This document shows, one piece after another, positions 29,736 to 39,113 of a stretch of 64,000 bases of DNA. Within the stretch, counting starts at the first letter, position 1. Each line of letters opens with the position of its first letter. The DNA comes from Candidatus Hydrogenedentota bacterium. GTDB lineage: Bacteria; Hydrogenedentota; Hydrogenedentia; Hydrogenedentales; JAEUWI01. A program made the translations under genes and the position numbers. The notes beneath the pieces are model-generated. The model was not told where the DNA came from, ran no database searches, and saw nothing but the letters and a program-made list of their open reading frames with translations. The DNA lies in contig JACPGE010000008.1 of the NCBI GenBank assembly GCA_016182605.1, positions 99,014-163,013 on the forward strand, read 5' to 3'.

Positions 29736-31061
29736 TCAATCGTGTTGCGCCATCGCCGGCGCCTCCGTCCGCCGTGCAGGCCCCTGCAAGGCCCGCTGAA
29801 GCAGCGTCAACAAGACGGCAGCCACGCCCGCAATGGCCGTGACGCCCGCCACAATGCGCGCGCGGTGCGGACCCGCCGCGCTTTCCGGCGCAGGCGCAAG
29901 CGCCGCCTGCGTAAACGCCGGTCCGGAAGCACCCATCATCGATTCGACGCCTTCCAGCGCGTCCAGCGATCGGCGCAAGGTCCCCTCCACGCGCTCCAGG
30001 CCGTCCCGATCGGTCTTCGCATGGGCAAGCTGCACCCGCAGGGCGTCGGCATCCGTGCGCAACGATTTCCTGGACACGTCCAACTGCACCAGTTCCTCCT
30101 TGATACCGGCCAAGTGCAAGCGGCGTTCCACCGACAGCTTTTCCTTCCAGTCCGGCCCGGTTACCGGCGTATCCACCGGGGCCTCTTCCTCCTGCGGCGG
30201 ATACGACGTGGTGCGGCGGCGGGGTTGCGCAGTGCCCCCGGCGTAATGCAATGCGGCCAGCTCCGCGCCCACCACCTTCTCGTCGCGCTGACGTTCGACC
30301 AGGGCCAGATCCGTTTCGGTGACCTGCTGCTCCAACGCGGTCAGCCGTGCCTCATTCGCGGCCACGTCAAACGTGGAACGGAAGCGTTCCAGGTTCTTCT
30401 GGTTCTCGTCCCATGCCGTTTGCAGCGCGGCCTTGCGTTCTTCCACAAACTGCCGCGTGCCCGCCATCCGCGACTCGTGGATGGCGTCCGCCGCTGCCAG
30501 GCAAAGCGACGCCCACGTGTTCGCGGCAAACGCCGCGGCCTCCGGTGTGGACGCCGTATACGACAATTCCAGCACCTCTTGATAGACCGCATCGTCAGGG
30601 GTTTGCAGGGCGATGCGCGCGCGTGTGTTCATCGCCGAGGCCACCCGCTCCAGGGTGGGGCGCGTCTCGGGATACTTCTCTTGCAGCGCCGTGCGCAACG
30701 ATTGCACCACATCGCTGCCCTGGAAAAGCAGGGCAAAGTCCGGCATGCTCAGGCGTGTGCGGTGCGCACGTTGCGGCGATGCGTTCATGGCGATTCGCGC
30801 GTCCTCCGGCAGGGCAAGCGTCTCCAGGACCCGCAGCGCCGCCAGTCCATCGCGCCCACGGGATCCGTTTCCAGACAGGGTCTGGCCTTCGATGCCCTGC
30901 ATGACTTCGAAGGGCGTCGGTGTCACGACGAGTTGCACCGTGCAGCGGAATCGATCCTCCAGCCGCAGCACAAACAGCAGCGACAGCCCGGCCGCAATCA
31001 CCATGGCCGCGGCACACCGGAACACCAGAGAACCGGATCCAGGGGATGTTCTTTGAGACAT
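29736..31061 (-). CDS. Wzz/chain-length-determinant-like polysaccharide co-polymerase
   Basis: N- and C-terminal TM segments with a long coiled-coil; adjacent to flippase and glycosyltransferase genes. Start MSQRTSPGSG at 31061. Confidence 0.6.
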   Translation of the reverse strand: MSQRTSPGSGSLVFRCAAAMVIAAGLSLLFVLRLEDRFRCTVQLVVTPTPFEVMQGIEGQTLSGNGSRGRDGLAALRVLETLALPEDARIAMNASPQRAHRTRLSMPDFALLFQGSDVVQSLRTALQEKYPETRPTLERVASAMNTRARIALQTPDDAVYQEVLELSYTASTPEAAAFAANTWASLCLAAADAIHESRMAGTRQFVEERKAALQTAWDENQKNLERFRSTFDVAANEARLTALEQQVTETDLALVERQRDEKVVGAELAALHYAGGTAQPRRRTTSYPPQEEEAPVDTPVTGPDWKEKLSVERRLHLAGIKEELVQLDVSRKSLRTDADALRVQLAHAKTDRDGLERVEGTLRRSLDALEGVESMMGASGPAFTQAALAPAPESAAGPHRARIVAGVTAIAGVAAVLLTLLQRALQGPARRTEAPAMAQHD

Positions 31062-31238
31062 GGGGCTTTCCTCGCTGCGTGACGACCCGGGCGAGTATAA
31101 CAACCGGCGCGGCCCTTCCGGTACCCCTTCGTGATGGCGGGGCGCACCACGCTGGACCAGGCGCAATGCCTGCCGCAATGAAACCGCCACGGCGGCATGT
31201 TATGATACGGCCTTCAAAACCGCAGCGCGAGGTATTCC

Positions 31239-31487
31239 ATGTTCCGGGTGGGCTTTGGCGAGATCCTGGTGATCATAATCATCGCGGGGATGGTGTACCT
31301 GCGCTACCGCACGCAGAAGGCCATGGCCGAGGCCAAGGTGCACGAATACGTGCGCTATATCGCGCCGGTTTCGCGCGGCGGGCAGGGCGCCTGGAAGATC
31401 GTAGTCTCCGCCTTTGCCGCCGGTATCGCCGTGAGCGCCGGCCTCGTCTATCTCGTCTGGCGCTATTTCCTGTCGAACCAGGGCTAA
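31239..31487 (+). CDS. Small hypothetical membrane protein
   Basis: 82 aa with two hydrophobic segments. Confidence 0.5.
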   Translation: MFRVGFGEILVIIIIAGMVYLRYRTQKAMAEAKVHEYVRYIAPVSRGGQGAWKIVVSAFAAGIAVSAGLVYLVWRYFLSNQG

Positions 31488-31496
31488 GCCACGGCC

Positions 31497-32903
31497 TCAG
31501 ACACTGCCGTCGCCCGCCACTGGAAAGAGCGCCGAGGGCACCCGCGCCGATTGGAACAGCGCCTCGAATGCCGCCACCTTCTCCGGATGCGCGCCCGCAA
31601 GATCGCGGGTCTCACCCGGGTCCTCATCCAGCCGGTACAGCTCGATTGCGCTCCCGGCCTTGCCCGGGCGCACCGCTTTCCAGTCTCCCTGGCGGAGGGC
31701 CTGCGCAAAGCCGCCCTCGTGAAACTCCCAATAGAGGTAGTCGTGTTGCTGCTGGTCCCGCGGCCTGCCAAGCAGCGTGGGCGCCACGGAAAGCCCGTCG
31801 AGCCCCGCGGGCGCTTTCGCGTGCGCCAGCGCCGCCGCCGTGGGCAGGAAGTCCCAGTGACTCCACACCAGATCGCTCTCCGCGCCTCCGGGAATCGTGC
31901 CGGGCCACCACGCGATCATCGGCGCGCGTATGCCGCCTTCGTACAAGGCGCGTTTGTATCCCCGCAGGGGGCCGCTGCTCTGGAAAAACTCCGGGTCGCC
32001 ACCGCCCTCTTTGTGCGTGCCGTTGTCGCTAGTGAAGAAGACCAGCGTTTCCTCCGCGATACCGAGCGCCTGAAGGGTGTCGATGACACGCCCCACCTGC
32101 GCATCCAGCAGGGCGATCATGGCCGCGTGGCCCTTCTGCGGATCGGGCCAGTCCCGGTCTTGGTAGATGCCGTAGTCTGGAATCTCCATGCCGTCTTTCA
32201 GCTTGGCGCCGCGCTCGTTGTTCGCATGCGGGAGCGTAGGCGTAAAATAGAGAAAGAAGGGCGAACGCTGGTGGCGCTCGATGAAGCCGATGGCCTGGTC
32301 TGCGATCAGGTACGGGGCGTACTCGTTGCGCTCCACCGCCACATTTTCGTGTTCGCCGTCTTTGTTGTTGAGCGGCGCCTGCTTGTCATTGTCCCAGAGG
32401 TACTCGGGATAATAGGTGTGCGCGTGATGCTGGTTCAGGTAACCGAAGAACTCGTCGAAGCCTTTGCGGTTGGGAATGCCGGCCGTTTCGGGTTCGCCCA
32501 GACCCCACTTGCCGAAGAGGCCCGTGCGGTAGCCCGCATTCCGCAAGATCTCCGCCACGGTGCGATCCCCCGGCTCCAGCGGCACGAGCTTGTTGCCCCG
32601 AACGCGCGCATGGCCCATGTGCAGCCCCGTCATCAGCGCGCAACGCGACGGCGCGCAGACCGTGCTGCCCGCGTAACACTGCGTAAAGCGCAGCCCCTCG
32701 CGCGCCATCCGATCGATGCGCGGGGTCTGGATCGTTTTCTGGCCGTAGCAGCCCAGATCGCCGTAGCCCAGATCATCCGCCAGGATGAAGACGATGTTGG
32801 GCGGGCGCAGACCGGGCTGCGCTGTGGCGGGCGCGCCCAGGATCAACGCACCCGCGCCACAAGCCGTTTGGAGCAGCCATTCCCTGCGGTTCATGTTGCG
32901 CAT
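31497..32903 (-). CDS. Sulfatase with Tat-like signal
   Basis: NRREWLLQTACGAGALILGAPATAQP; PNIVFILADDLGYGDLGCYG; formylglycine motif VCAPSRCALMTG. Confidence 0.92.
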   Translation of the reverse strand: MRNMNRREWLLQTACGAGALILGAPATAQPGLRPPNIVFILADDLGYGDLGCYGQKTIQTPRIDRMAREGLRFTQCYAGSTVCAPSRCALMTGLHMGHARVRGNKLVPLEPGDRTVAEILRNAGYRTGLFGKWGLGEPETAGIPNRKGFDEFFGYLNQHHAHTYYPEYLWDNDKQAPLNNKDGEHENVAVERNEYAPYLIADQAIGFIERHQRSPFFLYFTPTLPHANNERGAKLKDGMEIPDYGIYQDRDWPDPQKGHAAMIALLDAQVGRVIDTLQALGIAEETLVFFTSDNGTHKEGGGDPEFFQSSGPLRGYKRALYEGGIRAPMIAWWPGTIPGGAESDLVWSHWDFLPTAAALAHAKAPAGLDGLSVAPTLLGRPRDQQQHDYLYWEFHEGGFAQALRQGDWKAVRPGKAGSAIELYRLDEDPGETRDLAGAHPEKVAAFEALFQSARVPSALFPVAGDGSV

Positions 32904-32907
32904 GCGA

Positions 32908-33492
32908 TCACTTGGGTCCCACGACGAGGTTGAGCATCGAGCCGCTGTCCTGCTTCATCAGCGTTACCGACAGTACCCGATCGTCCTTCTCGTAATGCAG
33001 CATTTCCATCGTGCCCGCCGTGGACATCGTCTGCGTTTCGGTCCAGCCCTGCTCTTTGCACGCCTTCACGTAATAGTCTTTCGCAGCGGCAAGATCGGCG
33101 CTGAGCGTCGCCTGCACCACCATGTTTCCCGATTCGGTCATACTGCTGATCAACTTCATCCCCTCATACTGCGGCACGTCTTTCGGGAAGTCCGCCGGCA
33201 GTTTTGTGTTCTCGCCGTAATGCGCCTCCGCGCCGTCCGCGCCCTTGATGTGCATTTCTGCCGTGCCGCCCTCCTGTTTCGTCTCAATATTGATCGCGTT
33301 GCCCTCCGCATCCGTGCCGGAAATCTTTACATTGCCCCCCTCCAGGTTTACATCAAGATTGTGCCCCTCCTTCGCCGCCGCCTGCTCCGCGGCCACTTCC
33401 GCCGCCTCATCCGCCGCCTTGCCGCAGCCGGAAGCGGCCAGGATCAGTGTGGCGGCCAACGCGGCCGGCGCCAAATATCTCAGTGGGTTCAT
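32908..33492 (-). CDS. Hypothetical lipoprotein
   Basis: Lipobox LAASGCGKAADEAAE. Confidence 0.65.
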   Translation of the reverse strand: MNPLRYLAPAALAATLILAASGCGKAADEAAEVAAEQAAAKEGHNLDVNLEGGNVKISGTDAEGNAINIETKQEGGTAEMHIKGADGAEAHYGENTKLPADFPKDVPQYEGMKLISSMTESGNMVVQATLSADLAAAKDYYVKACKEQGWTETQTMSTAGTMEMLHYEKDDRVLSVTLMKQDSGSMLNLVVGPK

Positions 33493-33632
33493 GGTCTTCC
33501 TCCTTCAGGTCGGTGCATGCCGGGTCCCTGCCGCCACAGACAATACCCATGCCGCGGCGGCGGACCCCGCCAGTATAGTACATGCCCGTGCCGTTCGAAT
33601 AGTGCTACGCCGCGCCCCGGCTTTGCGCTACA

Positions 33633-34475
33633 ATGGGGTTCATGGCGCAATCCCCACAGATACCTGCGGAAGCCCTGCTTTGCGGGGGCGGCCCGCCGCG
33701 TCCCACCCGGGAGACCCTCGCGGCGGAGGCGCTCCTGCAAATAAAGATCAACGGCGCCGCCTGGATGACGACCGTGCAGACCCCGGGCATGGAAGCGGCC
33801 CTGGTGCGCGGGCTGCTCCTTTCCGAGGGGGTGATCGCCGCGGACACGCCGGTATCGCTGCATACCGTGAACGATCCGGAGAGCGGGTGGGTGGCCTGTG
33901 TGGAAGCCGCCATTCCTTCGGCTTGGCTCCGCAAGGACATCGCGGATCTGCGCAGCAACGTGGCGTCGGCCTCCTGCGGTTTCTGCGGCGTGCGCAGCGT
34001 CGAAGATCTCAAGCTCGACGGCGCCGCCCTGCTCCACACGATGGAGGCCCGCTACACGCCCGCGCAGATCGCCGCCATGATGGACGCGCTCACCCAGGGG
34101 CAAGGCCTCTTCCAGGCCACGGGCGGCTGCCATGGCGCGGCCCTCTTCGACGCGAACGCCACCCTCCTGTGTCTCGCGGAGGACATCGGCCGGCACAACG
34201 CCGTGGATAAATGCATCGGCGCGCTGCTCCTGGAAAAACGAATCGGCGCCGCACGCTGCCTCGTGGTCAGTGGCCGCCTCTCTTACGAAATCGTTTTCAA
34301 GGCCGTGCAGGCGCGCGTCCCCGTGGTTGCCGCCGTCTCCGCGCCGTCCTCGCTCGCCGTGGATACCGCGCGCCAGTATGGCATCACGCTGCTCGGGTTC
34401 TGCCGTCCGCCACGCTCCACCGTCTACAGCCACCAACACCGGATCGCGGCCTCCGTCTGCGCCGGGGAAAGCTGA
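33633..34475 (+). CDS. fdhD: Formate dehydrogenase accessory sulfurtransferase FdhD
   Basis: ASCGFCGVRSVEDL (CxxC), TGGCHGAALFD, CLAEDIGRHNAVDKCIGALL, VVSGRLSYEIVFKAVQARVPVVAAVSAPSSLAVD. Confidence 0.92.
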   Translation: MGFMAQSPQIPAEALLCGGGPPRPTRETLAAEALLQIKINGAAWMTTVQTPGMEAALVRGLLLSEGVIAADTPVSLHTVNDPESGWVACVEAAIPSAWLRKDIADLRSNVASASCGFCGVRSVEDLKLDGAALLHTMEARYTPAQIAAMMDALTQGQGLFQATGGCHGAALFDANATLLCLAEDIGRHNAVDKCIGALLLEKRIGAARCLVVSGRLSYEIVFKAVQARVPVVAAVSAPSSLAVDTARQYGITLLGFCRPPRSTVYSHQHRIAASVCAGES

Positions 34476-34477
34476 CT

Positions 34478-36703
34478 ATGTCCCCCATCAAGAAACAATG
34501 GACGCCCGCAAACTGGGCGGGCCTCATGCCCTTCGGCCTCGGCGAACAGGCGCCCAACAACTACAAGGAACTGATCCGCGCCCTGCGCGAGAACAGCCAC
34601 GACCTCCCCTTTGCCTGGCGCATCCTACGCGACGGCGTGTGCGATGGCTGCGCGCTCGGCACGAGCGGCATGACGGACTGGACCCTGGAGGGCGTGCACC
34701 TCTGCAACATCCGGCTGCGGCTCCTCAAGCTCAACACCATGCCCGCCGTCAACGCAAACGCCCTCGCGGATGTGGACTGGCTTTTGGAGAAATCCAACGC
34801 GGAGTTGCAGGACCTGGGCCGTCTGCCCTATCCCATGATCCGCCACGCGGGCGATCGCGGCTTCACCCGCATCAGTTGGGACGATGCCCTCGATTTCATT
34901 GCGGCGCGCATCCGGGACACGGCGCCGGATCGATCGGGCTTCTATCTCACCAGCCGCGGCATGCCAAACGAGGCCTACTACGCCGCGCAGAAGGCCGTGC
35001 GCGCCATGGGCACGAACAACATCGACAATGCGGCGCGCATCTGCCACTCTCCCAGCACATCGGCCCTCAAGGGCGGCGTGGGCGCGGGCGCGAGCACGTG
35101 TTCCTACACCGACTGGATCGAGAGCGATCTCATCGTGTTCTTCGGCTCGAACGTGGCCAACAACCAGCCCGTCGCCACGAAGTACATTCACTACGCGCGC
35201 AAAAACGGCGCAAAGGTCGTCTGCGTCAACAACTACCGCGAGCCGGGCATGGACCGCTACTGGATTCCCTCCATCCCCGAAAGCGCGATCTTCGGCACCG
35301 TGCTTACGGACGCTTTCTACCTGGTGAATGTCGGCGCGGACATCGCTTTTATCAATGGCGCGCTCAAACACATTTTCGCAAACGGCTGGGAGGATCCCGG
35401 CTTCGTGGAGCAGCACACCGAAGGCGTTGGCGCCCTGAAAGATGCCCTCGCCGCGGAGTCCTGGGACGAACTCGAACGCGTCAGCGGGGTGAGCCGCGAC
35501 GAGATGCTCGATTTCGCGCGCATGATAGGCAAGGCGAAGAAAGCCGTCTTCGTGTGGAGCATGGGCATCACCCAGCACACCCACGGCGTGGACAACGTGC
35601 GCGCCATCATCAACCTGGCGCTCACGCGCGGCTTCGTGGGCAAGAAGGGATCCGGCCTCATGCCCATACGCGGCCACAGCGGCGTGCAGGGCGGCGCGGA
35701 AATGGGCGCCTATGCCACGGCCTTCCCCGGCGGCCTGCCCATCAACGCGGAAAATGCCGCGGCCCTCGCCGCGCAGTGGGGCTTCGACGTGCCCGCGGCG
35801 CCCGGCCTCTCCGCGCCCGAGATGATCGACCGCGCTTCCACCGGCGCGCTCGACGTGCTCTTCTCCGTCGGCGGCAATTTCCTGGAGGTGCTCCCCGAAC
35901 CGGACTACGTGCGCGCCGCCCTGAACAACACCCCCCTGCGCGTACACATGGACATCGTGCTCTCCAACCAGATACTGCTCGACCCGAAAGAGACCGTCAT
36001 CCTCTTGCCCGCATGCACGCGCTACGAAACGCCCGGCGGCGTCACCGAGACCAGCACCGAACGCCGCATTATCTTCAGCCCGGAGATTCCCGGACGCCGC
36101 ATCGGCGAGGCGCGCCCCGAGTGGGAGGTCTTCTTCGACCTCGCGCGGCGGGTGGCGCCGGAAAAATCCGCTGCATTGACCTGCGCGAACACCGCCGCGC
36201 TGCGCGAAGAAATTGCCCGCGTCGTGCCCTTCTACGACGGCATCCAGCACCTCAAGAAAAAAGGCGATCAGTTTCAATACGGCGGCGCGCACCTCTGCGC
36301 CGATTGGAATTTCAAGACGGCGGACGGCAAGGCCCACTTCACCCCCGTGCAATTCACGCGCGAAGAACTGCCCGCCGGCCACTTCCACGTCAGCACCCGG
36401 CGCGGCAAACAGTTCAACAGCATGATCCACGAAAACGCCGACGCCATCACCGGGGCCATGCGCGAAGCCGTCCTGATCAACGCGTCCGACGCCGCCGCCC
36501 TGGGTCTGCAACCCGGCGACCGCGTCACCCTGAAAAACGAGATCGGCGCCTATACCGGGAAGGTCTACATCGCCCCCGTGAAACCCGGCAACGTCCAGGT
36601 CCACTGGCCCGAAGGCAACGTGCTCCTCGATCGCCACAAACGATCCGCGGAGGCCGGCGTGCCGGACTACAACGCCGTGGTAAAACTGATCAAAGCGGAA
36701 TGA
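34478..36703 (+). CDS. FdhF/YdeP-family molybdopterin oxidoreductase
   Basis: GVCDGCALGTSGMTDWTLEGVHLCNIRL, GFTRISWDDALDFIAARI, ICHSPSTSALKGGVGAGASTCSY, RGHSGVQGGAEMGAYATAFPGG. Start ATG at 34478. Confidence 0.88.
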   Translation: MSPIKKQWTPANWAGLMPFGLGEQAPNNYKELIRALRENSHDLPFAWRILRDGVCDGCALGTSGMTDWTLEGVHLCNIRLRLLKLNTMPAVNANALADVDWLLEKSNAELQDLGRLPYPMIRHAGDRGFTRISWDDALDFIAARIRDTAPDRSGFYLTSRGMPNEAYYAAQKAVRAMGTNNIDNAARICHSPSTSALKGGVGAGASTCSYTDWIESDLIVFFGSNVANNQPVATKYIHYARKNGAKVVCVNNYREPGMDRYWIPSIPESAIFGTVLTDAFYLVNVGADIAFINGALKHIFANGWEDPGFVEQHTEGVGALKDALAAESWDELERVSGVSRDEMLDFARMIGKAKKAVFVWSMGITQHTHGVDNVRAIINLALTRGFVGKKGSGLMPIRGHSGVQGGAEMGAYATAFPGGLPINAENAAALAAQWGFDVPAAPGLSAPEMIDRASTGALDVLFSVGGNFLEVLPEPDYVRAALNNTPLRVHMDIVLSNQILLDPKETVILLPACTRYETPGGVTETSTERRIIFSPEIPGRRIGEARPEWEVFFDLARRVAPEKSAALTCANTAALREEIARVVPFYDGIQHLKKKGDQFQYGGAHLCADWNFKTADGKAHFTPVQFTREELPAGHFHVSTRRGKQFNSMIHENADAITGAMREAVLINASDAAALGLQPGDRVTLKNEIGAYTGKVYIAPVKPGNVQVHWPEGNVLLDRHKRSAEAGVPDYNAVVKLIKAE

Positions 36704-36956
36704 GCAGACGCCCGGTCCCGGCAGAACAGAGTTCGCGAAGTCCGCCCCTACCCCGGATAAATCACGGGCTCCAAGCGCCTGTTCCGTAACTCCTTCTTAG
36801 ATCCACAATGGCCACGGCATTCACGGCGGCATCGCCAGACAGCCCGTGGTTTGGCCTGCCCGGTGAACGCCAGCACCATCGTCACGCCGAGCATATTTCA
36901 TCACGTTCCAAGACGATCTCGTTGTCAATAAGCTTTGAAGTGGTGAAATATGCGGG

Positions 36957-37727
36957 CTACCGCAGCGGCGCCTTCCGCAACCTGCCACTGAACTGCACGT
37001 TTTTCTCGAGCCACCCCGCGCGGGTCTGGGGGAAGCGCGCCGCCTCCGCCTTCCAGCACGCGCAGATCAGTTCATTCTGGTTGCAGCGGGGATGACGCGC
37101 CAGCACCGCTCCGATCGCTGCCTTCGGCATCCGCCACAGCCGCAGCCCCGTGGTATCCACCGCCGTGGCCAGGTTCAGCAGGTGCGCCTCGGGACCATAG
37201 GCCAGGTCCACCCCGATATTCAGGTGCAGCGTAATGGCCTCGCACACCGTGTCGATGGCGCGCGCGCTGTATTCCGCCGCCGTCATGGCCTGCGCCGCAA
37301 CGTCCGCCCCTATAAGCGAGAAGCAGGCGGGACGCCCCTGGGCGCCGCCGTGCGTTTCCGTGAGGCCCATGTCGTGGTACATCGCCGCGAGGTAGAGCAG
37401 TTCGGGGTCGGGCTTCAGCCCAAGCTGCGCACCGAAGATGCGCCCCCACGCGTAGCTGCGCGCGCAGTGATTAAACAGATACTCGGGCGAAAGATTGCGG
37501 CAGGCGCTCTCGGCCGCCCTGGCGAGGGCCGAATCGGGCGGGGTCAGCGCATCCAGGTCCGGCGGCACCGCCGCGGCCCGACGCAGGCTCAGTTTGTGGA
37601 GCCATTCCTCCGGGATGAGGGTCAACTGGGCGAGCAGCACCTCCTTGAACAGGGTGCGCGACTCGGCGGCCGTCAACACACCGCCGCCGGCGCGCGTCCA
37701 CGCCAGGGATCCGATGGGGCTTGTCAT
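36957..37727 (-). CDS. HD-domain phosphohydrolase-like protein
   Basis: HCARSYAWGRIFG...LYLAAMYHDMGLTETH...ALHLNIGVD-type HD pattern. Confidence 0.75.
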   Translation of the reverse strand: MTSPIGSLAWTRAGGGVLTAAESRTLFKEVLLAQLTLIPEEWLHKLSLRRAAAVPPDLDALTPPDSALARAAESACRNLSPEYLFNHCARSYAWGRIFGAQLGLKPDPELLYLAAMYHDMGLTETHGGAQGRPACFSLIGADVAAQAMTAAEYSARAIDTVCEAITLHLNIGVDLAYGPEAHLLNLATAVDTTGLRLWRMPKAAIGAVLARHPRCNQNELICACWKAEAARFPQTRAGWLEKNVQFSGRLRKAPLR

Positions 37728-37846
37728 GGCTGGGGTCCTCTCGCTGCACTGGAAACCAGGACGCCTGGACTGGAAATCTACCGTGGGAAATGTGCCTAAT
37801 AGGACCTTCGCTTTGCAAGAGGAAAATAGCGAGGAGTATCCCCGTC

Positions 37847-38944
37847 ATGCGCCGTCTGATTGCGGCTGGATTGCTTTGTTTGGCGGCATCCCCCGCCGTT
37901 GCCGCCGGGTTCAAGACCGAAAACGTCATCATCATGACGGCGGACGGCATCCGCGTCCAGGAATTCTTCGGCGGGGTGGACCCCGTCATCTTCGACAGCG
38001 GCGACCAGGCCGGCATCGAGAACATCGTCTCCCTGCGCAAGGAATTCTGGCGCGATACCCCCGAGGCGCGCCGCGAAGCCCTCATGCCCTTCCTGTGGAC
38101 CGAACTGCTGAAGGAGGGCATCCTCTTGGGGAATCCGGCGAAAAACAGCCCCGTAACCGTGACCAACCTGCACAAGGTCTCCTACCCGGGCTATGCCGAG
38201 ATCCTCACCGGTTTCGCGCAGGCGCGCATCATCAACAACAACAAGATCCCCAACCCGAGCCACACCGTGCTCGAGTTTGTGCAGAACGAATTCAAGCTCG
38301 GCTACACCGGCGTGGGCGCCTTTGGCTCCTGGGAACTCTTCAACTGGATCTGCGCCCGGGAGAAAGACCCCTTCTACATCAACGCCGGTTACGAGGCCGT
38401 GCCGAAGAAACTGCTCACCCCCGGCATGCACCCGCTCAACGAGCTTCAATTTCAGATGTTGACGCCTTGGGACTCCGTCCGCTTCGACATGGTCACCCTC
38501 ACCCTGGGCTTGGAATATCTCAAGAAGTACGCGCCCCGTATCTTCTTCCTCTCCCTCGGCGAGACCGACGACTGGGCGCACAACCGCCGCTATGATCGCG
38601 TGGTGCAGACGGCCCGCCTCTTCGACGACGCATTGAAGACGGTTTGGGAAACGGTTCAATCCACCAAAGCCTACCGCGGCAAGACCACGCTGATTATCAC
38701 CGGCGACCATGGCCGCGGCATCACGCCGGAAGACTGGACCTCCCACAAGGGAACGATTCCCGGCTCCGAGTTCATCTGGATGGGCGTCTTCGGCCCCGAC
38801 ACCCCGAAGCAGGGCGAACTCGGCGATACCCCGGCCACGCAATCGCAGGTGGCCGCCACCGCCGCTAAATTCCTCGGGCTCGATTACAACGCCGCCGTGC
38901 CGGAAGCGGCCCCCCCTGTCGACGCCGCCTTTTCAAAGCCGTAA
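37847..38944 (+). CDS. Secreted alkaline phosphatase/sulfatase-superfamily protein
   Basis: Signal peptide MRRLIAAGLLCLAASPAVAA; KTENVIIMTADGIRVQEFF; TLIITGDHGRGITPEDWTSHKG. Confidence 0.8.
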   Translation: MRRLIAAGLLCLAASPAVAAGFKTENVIIMTADGIRVQEFFGGVDPVIFDSGDQAGIENIVSLRKEFWRDTPEARREALMPFLWTELLKEGILLGNPAKNSPVTVTNLHKVSYPGYAEILTGFAQARIINNNKIPNPSHTVLEFVQNEFKLGYTGVGAFGSWELFNWICAREKDPFYINAGYEAVPKKLLTPGMHPLNELQFQMLTPWDSVRFDMVTLTLGLEYLKKYAPRIFFLSLGETDDWAHNRRYDRVVQTARLFDDALKTVWETVQSTKAYRGKTTLIITGDHGRGITPEDWTSHKGTIPGSEFIWMGVFGPDTPKQGELGDTPATQSQVAATAAKFLGLDYNAAVPEAAPPVDAAFSKP

Positions 38945-39100
38945 GCTGTTGGCACGGTCAAGCACTTTGGGACATCGCTGCTGATATTCGACCGGCTTCT
39001 TCTGCAATGTGTTGCGGTGCATTCCAAGGATCCGCGCCGCCGGCTGGAAGCGCCGCGAACCGCGTTGCGCCAGGCCGTAGACACTCCATCCCAACGCCAT
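38933..39100 (-). pseudogene. Remnant of a Fis-type HTH (C-terminus of an NtrC-like regulator)
   Basis: GLAQRGSRRFQPAARILGMHRNTLQKKPVEYQQ matches the Fis HTH pattern AAxxLGxxRNTLxxKxxEY; no upstream regulator domains. Confidence 0.5.
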
Positions 39101-39113
39101 GATGGATCCCGGG

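Noticed and set aside
26176-31061. Complete novel polysaccharide system
   Set aside because: Glycosyltransferase, methyltransferase, flippase and Wzz-like genes are ordinary EPS components and the cluster appears partial; no novelty visible from sequence.
34625-36637. 670-aa minus-strand ORF opposite the molybdoenzyme
   Set aside because: Shadow ORF; no recognisable motif.
34478-36703. Selenocysteine codon in the formate-dehydrogenase-like gene
   Set aside because: The ORF is uninterrupted with no in-frame TGA; a YdeP/FdhF-like enzyme without Sec is sufficient.
34132-36789. 885-aa plus-strand ORF overlapping fdhD and the molybdoenzyme
   Set aside because: Arg/Pro-rich out-of-frame translation of two well-supported genes.
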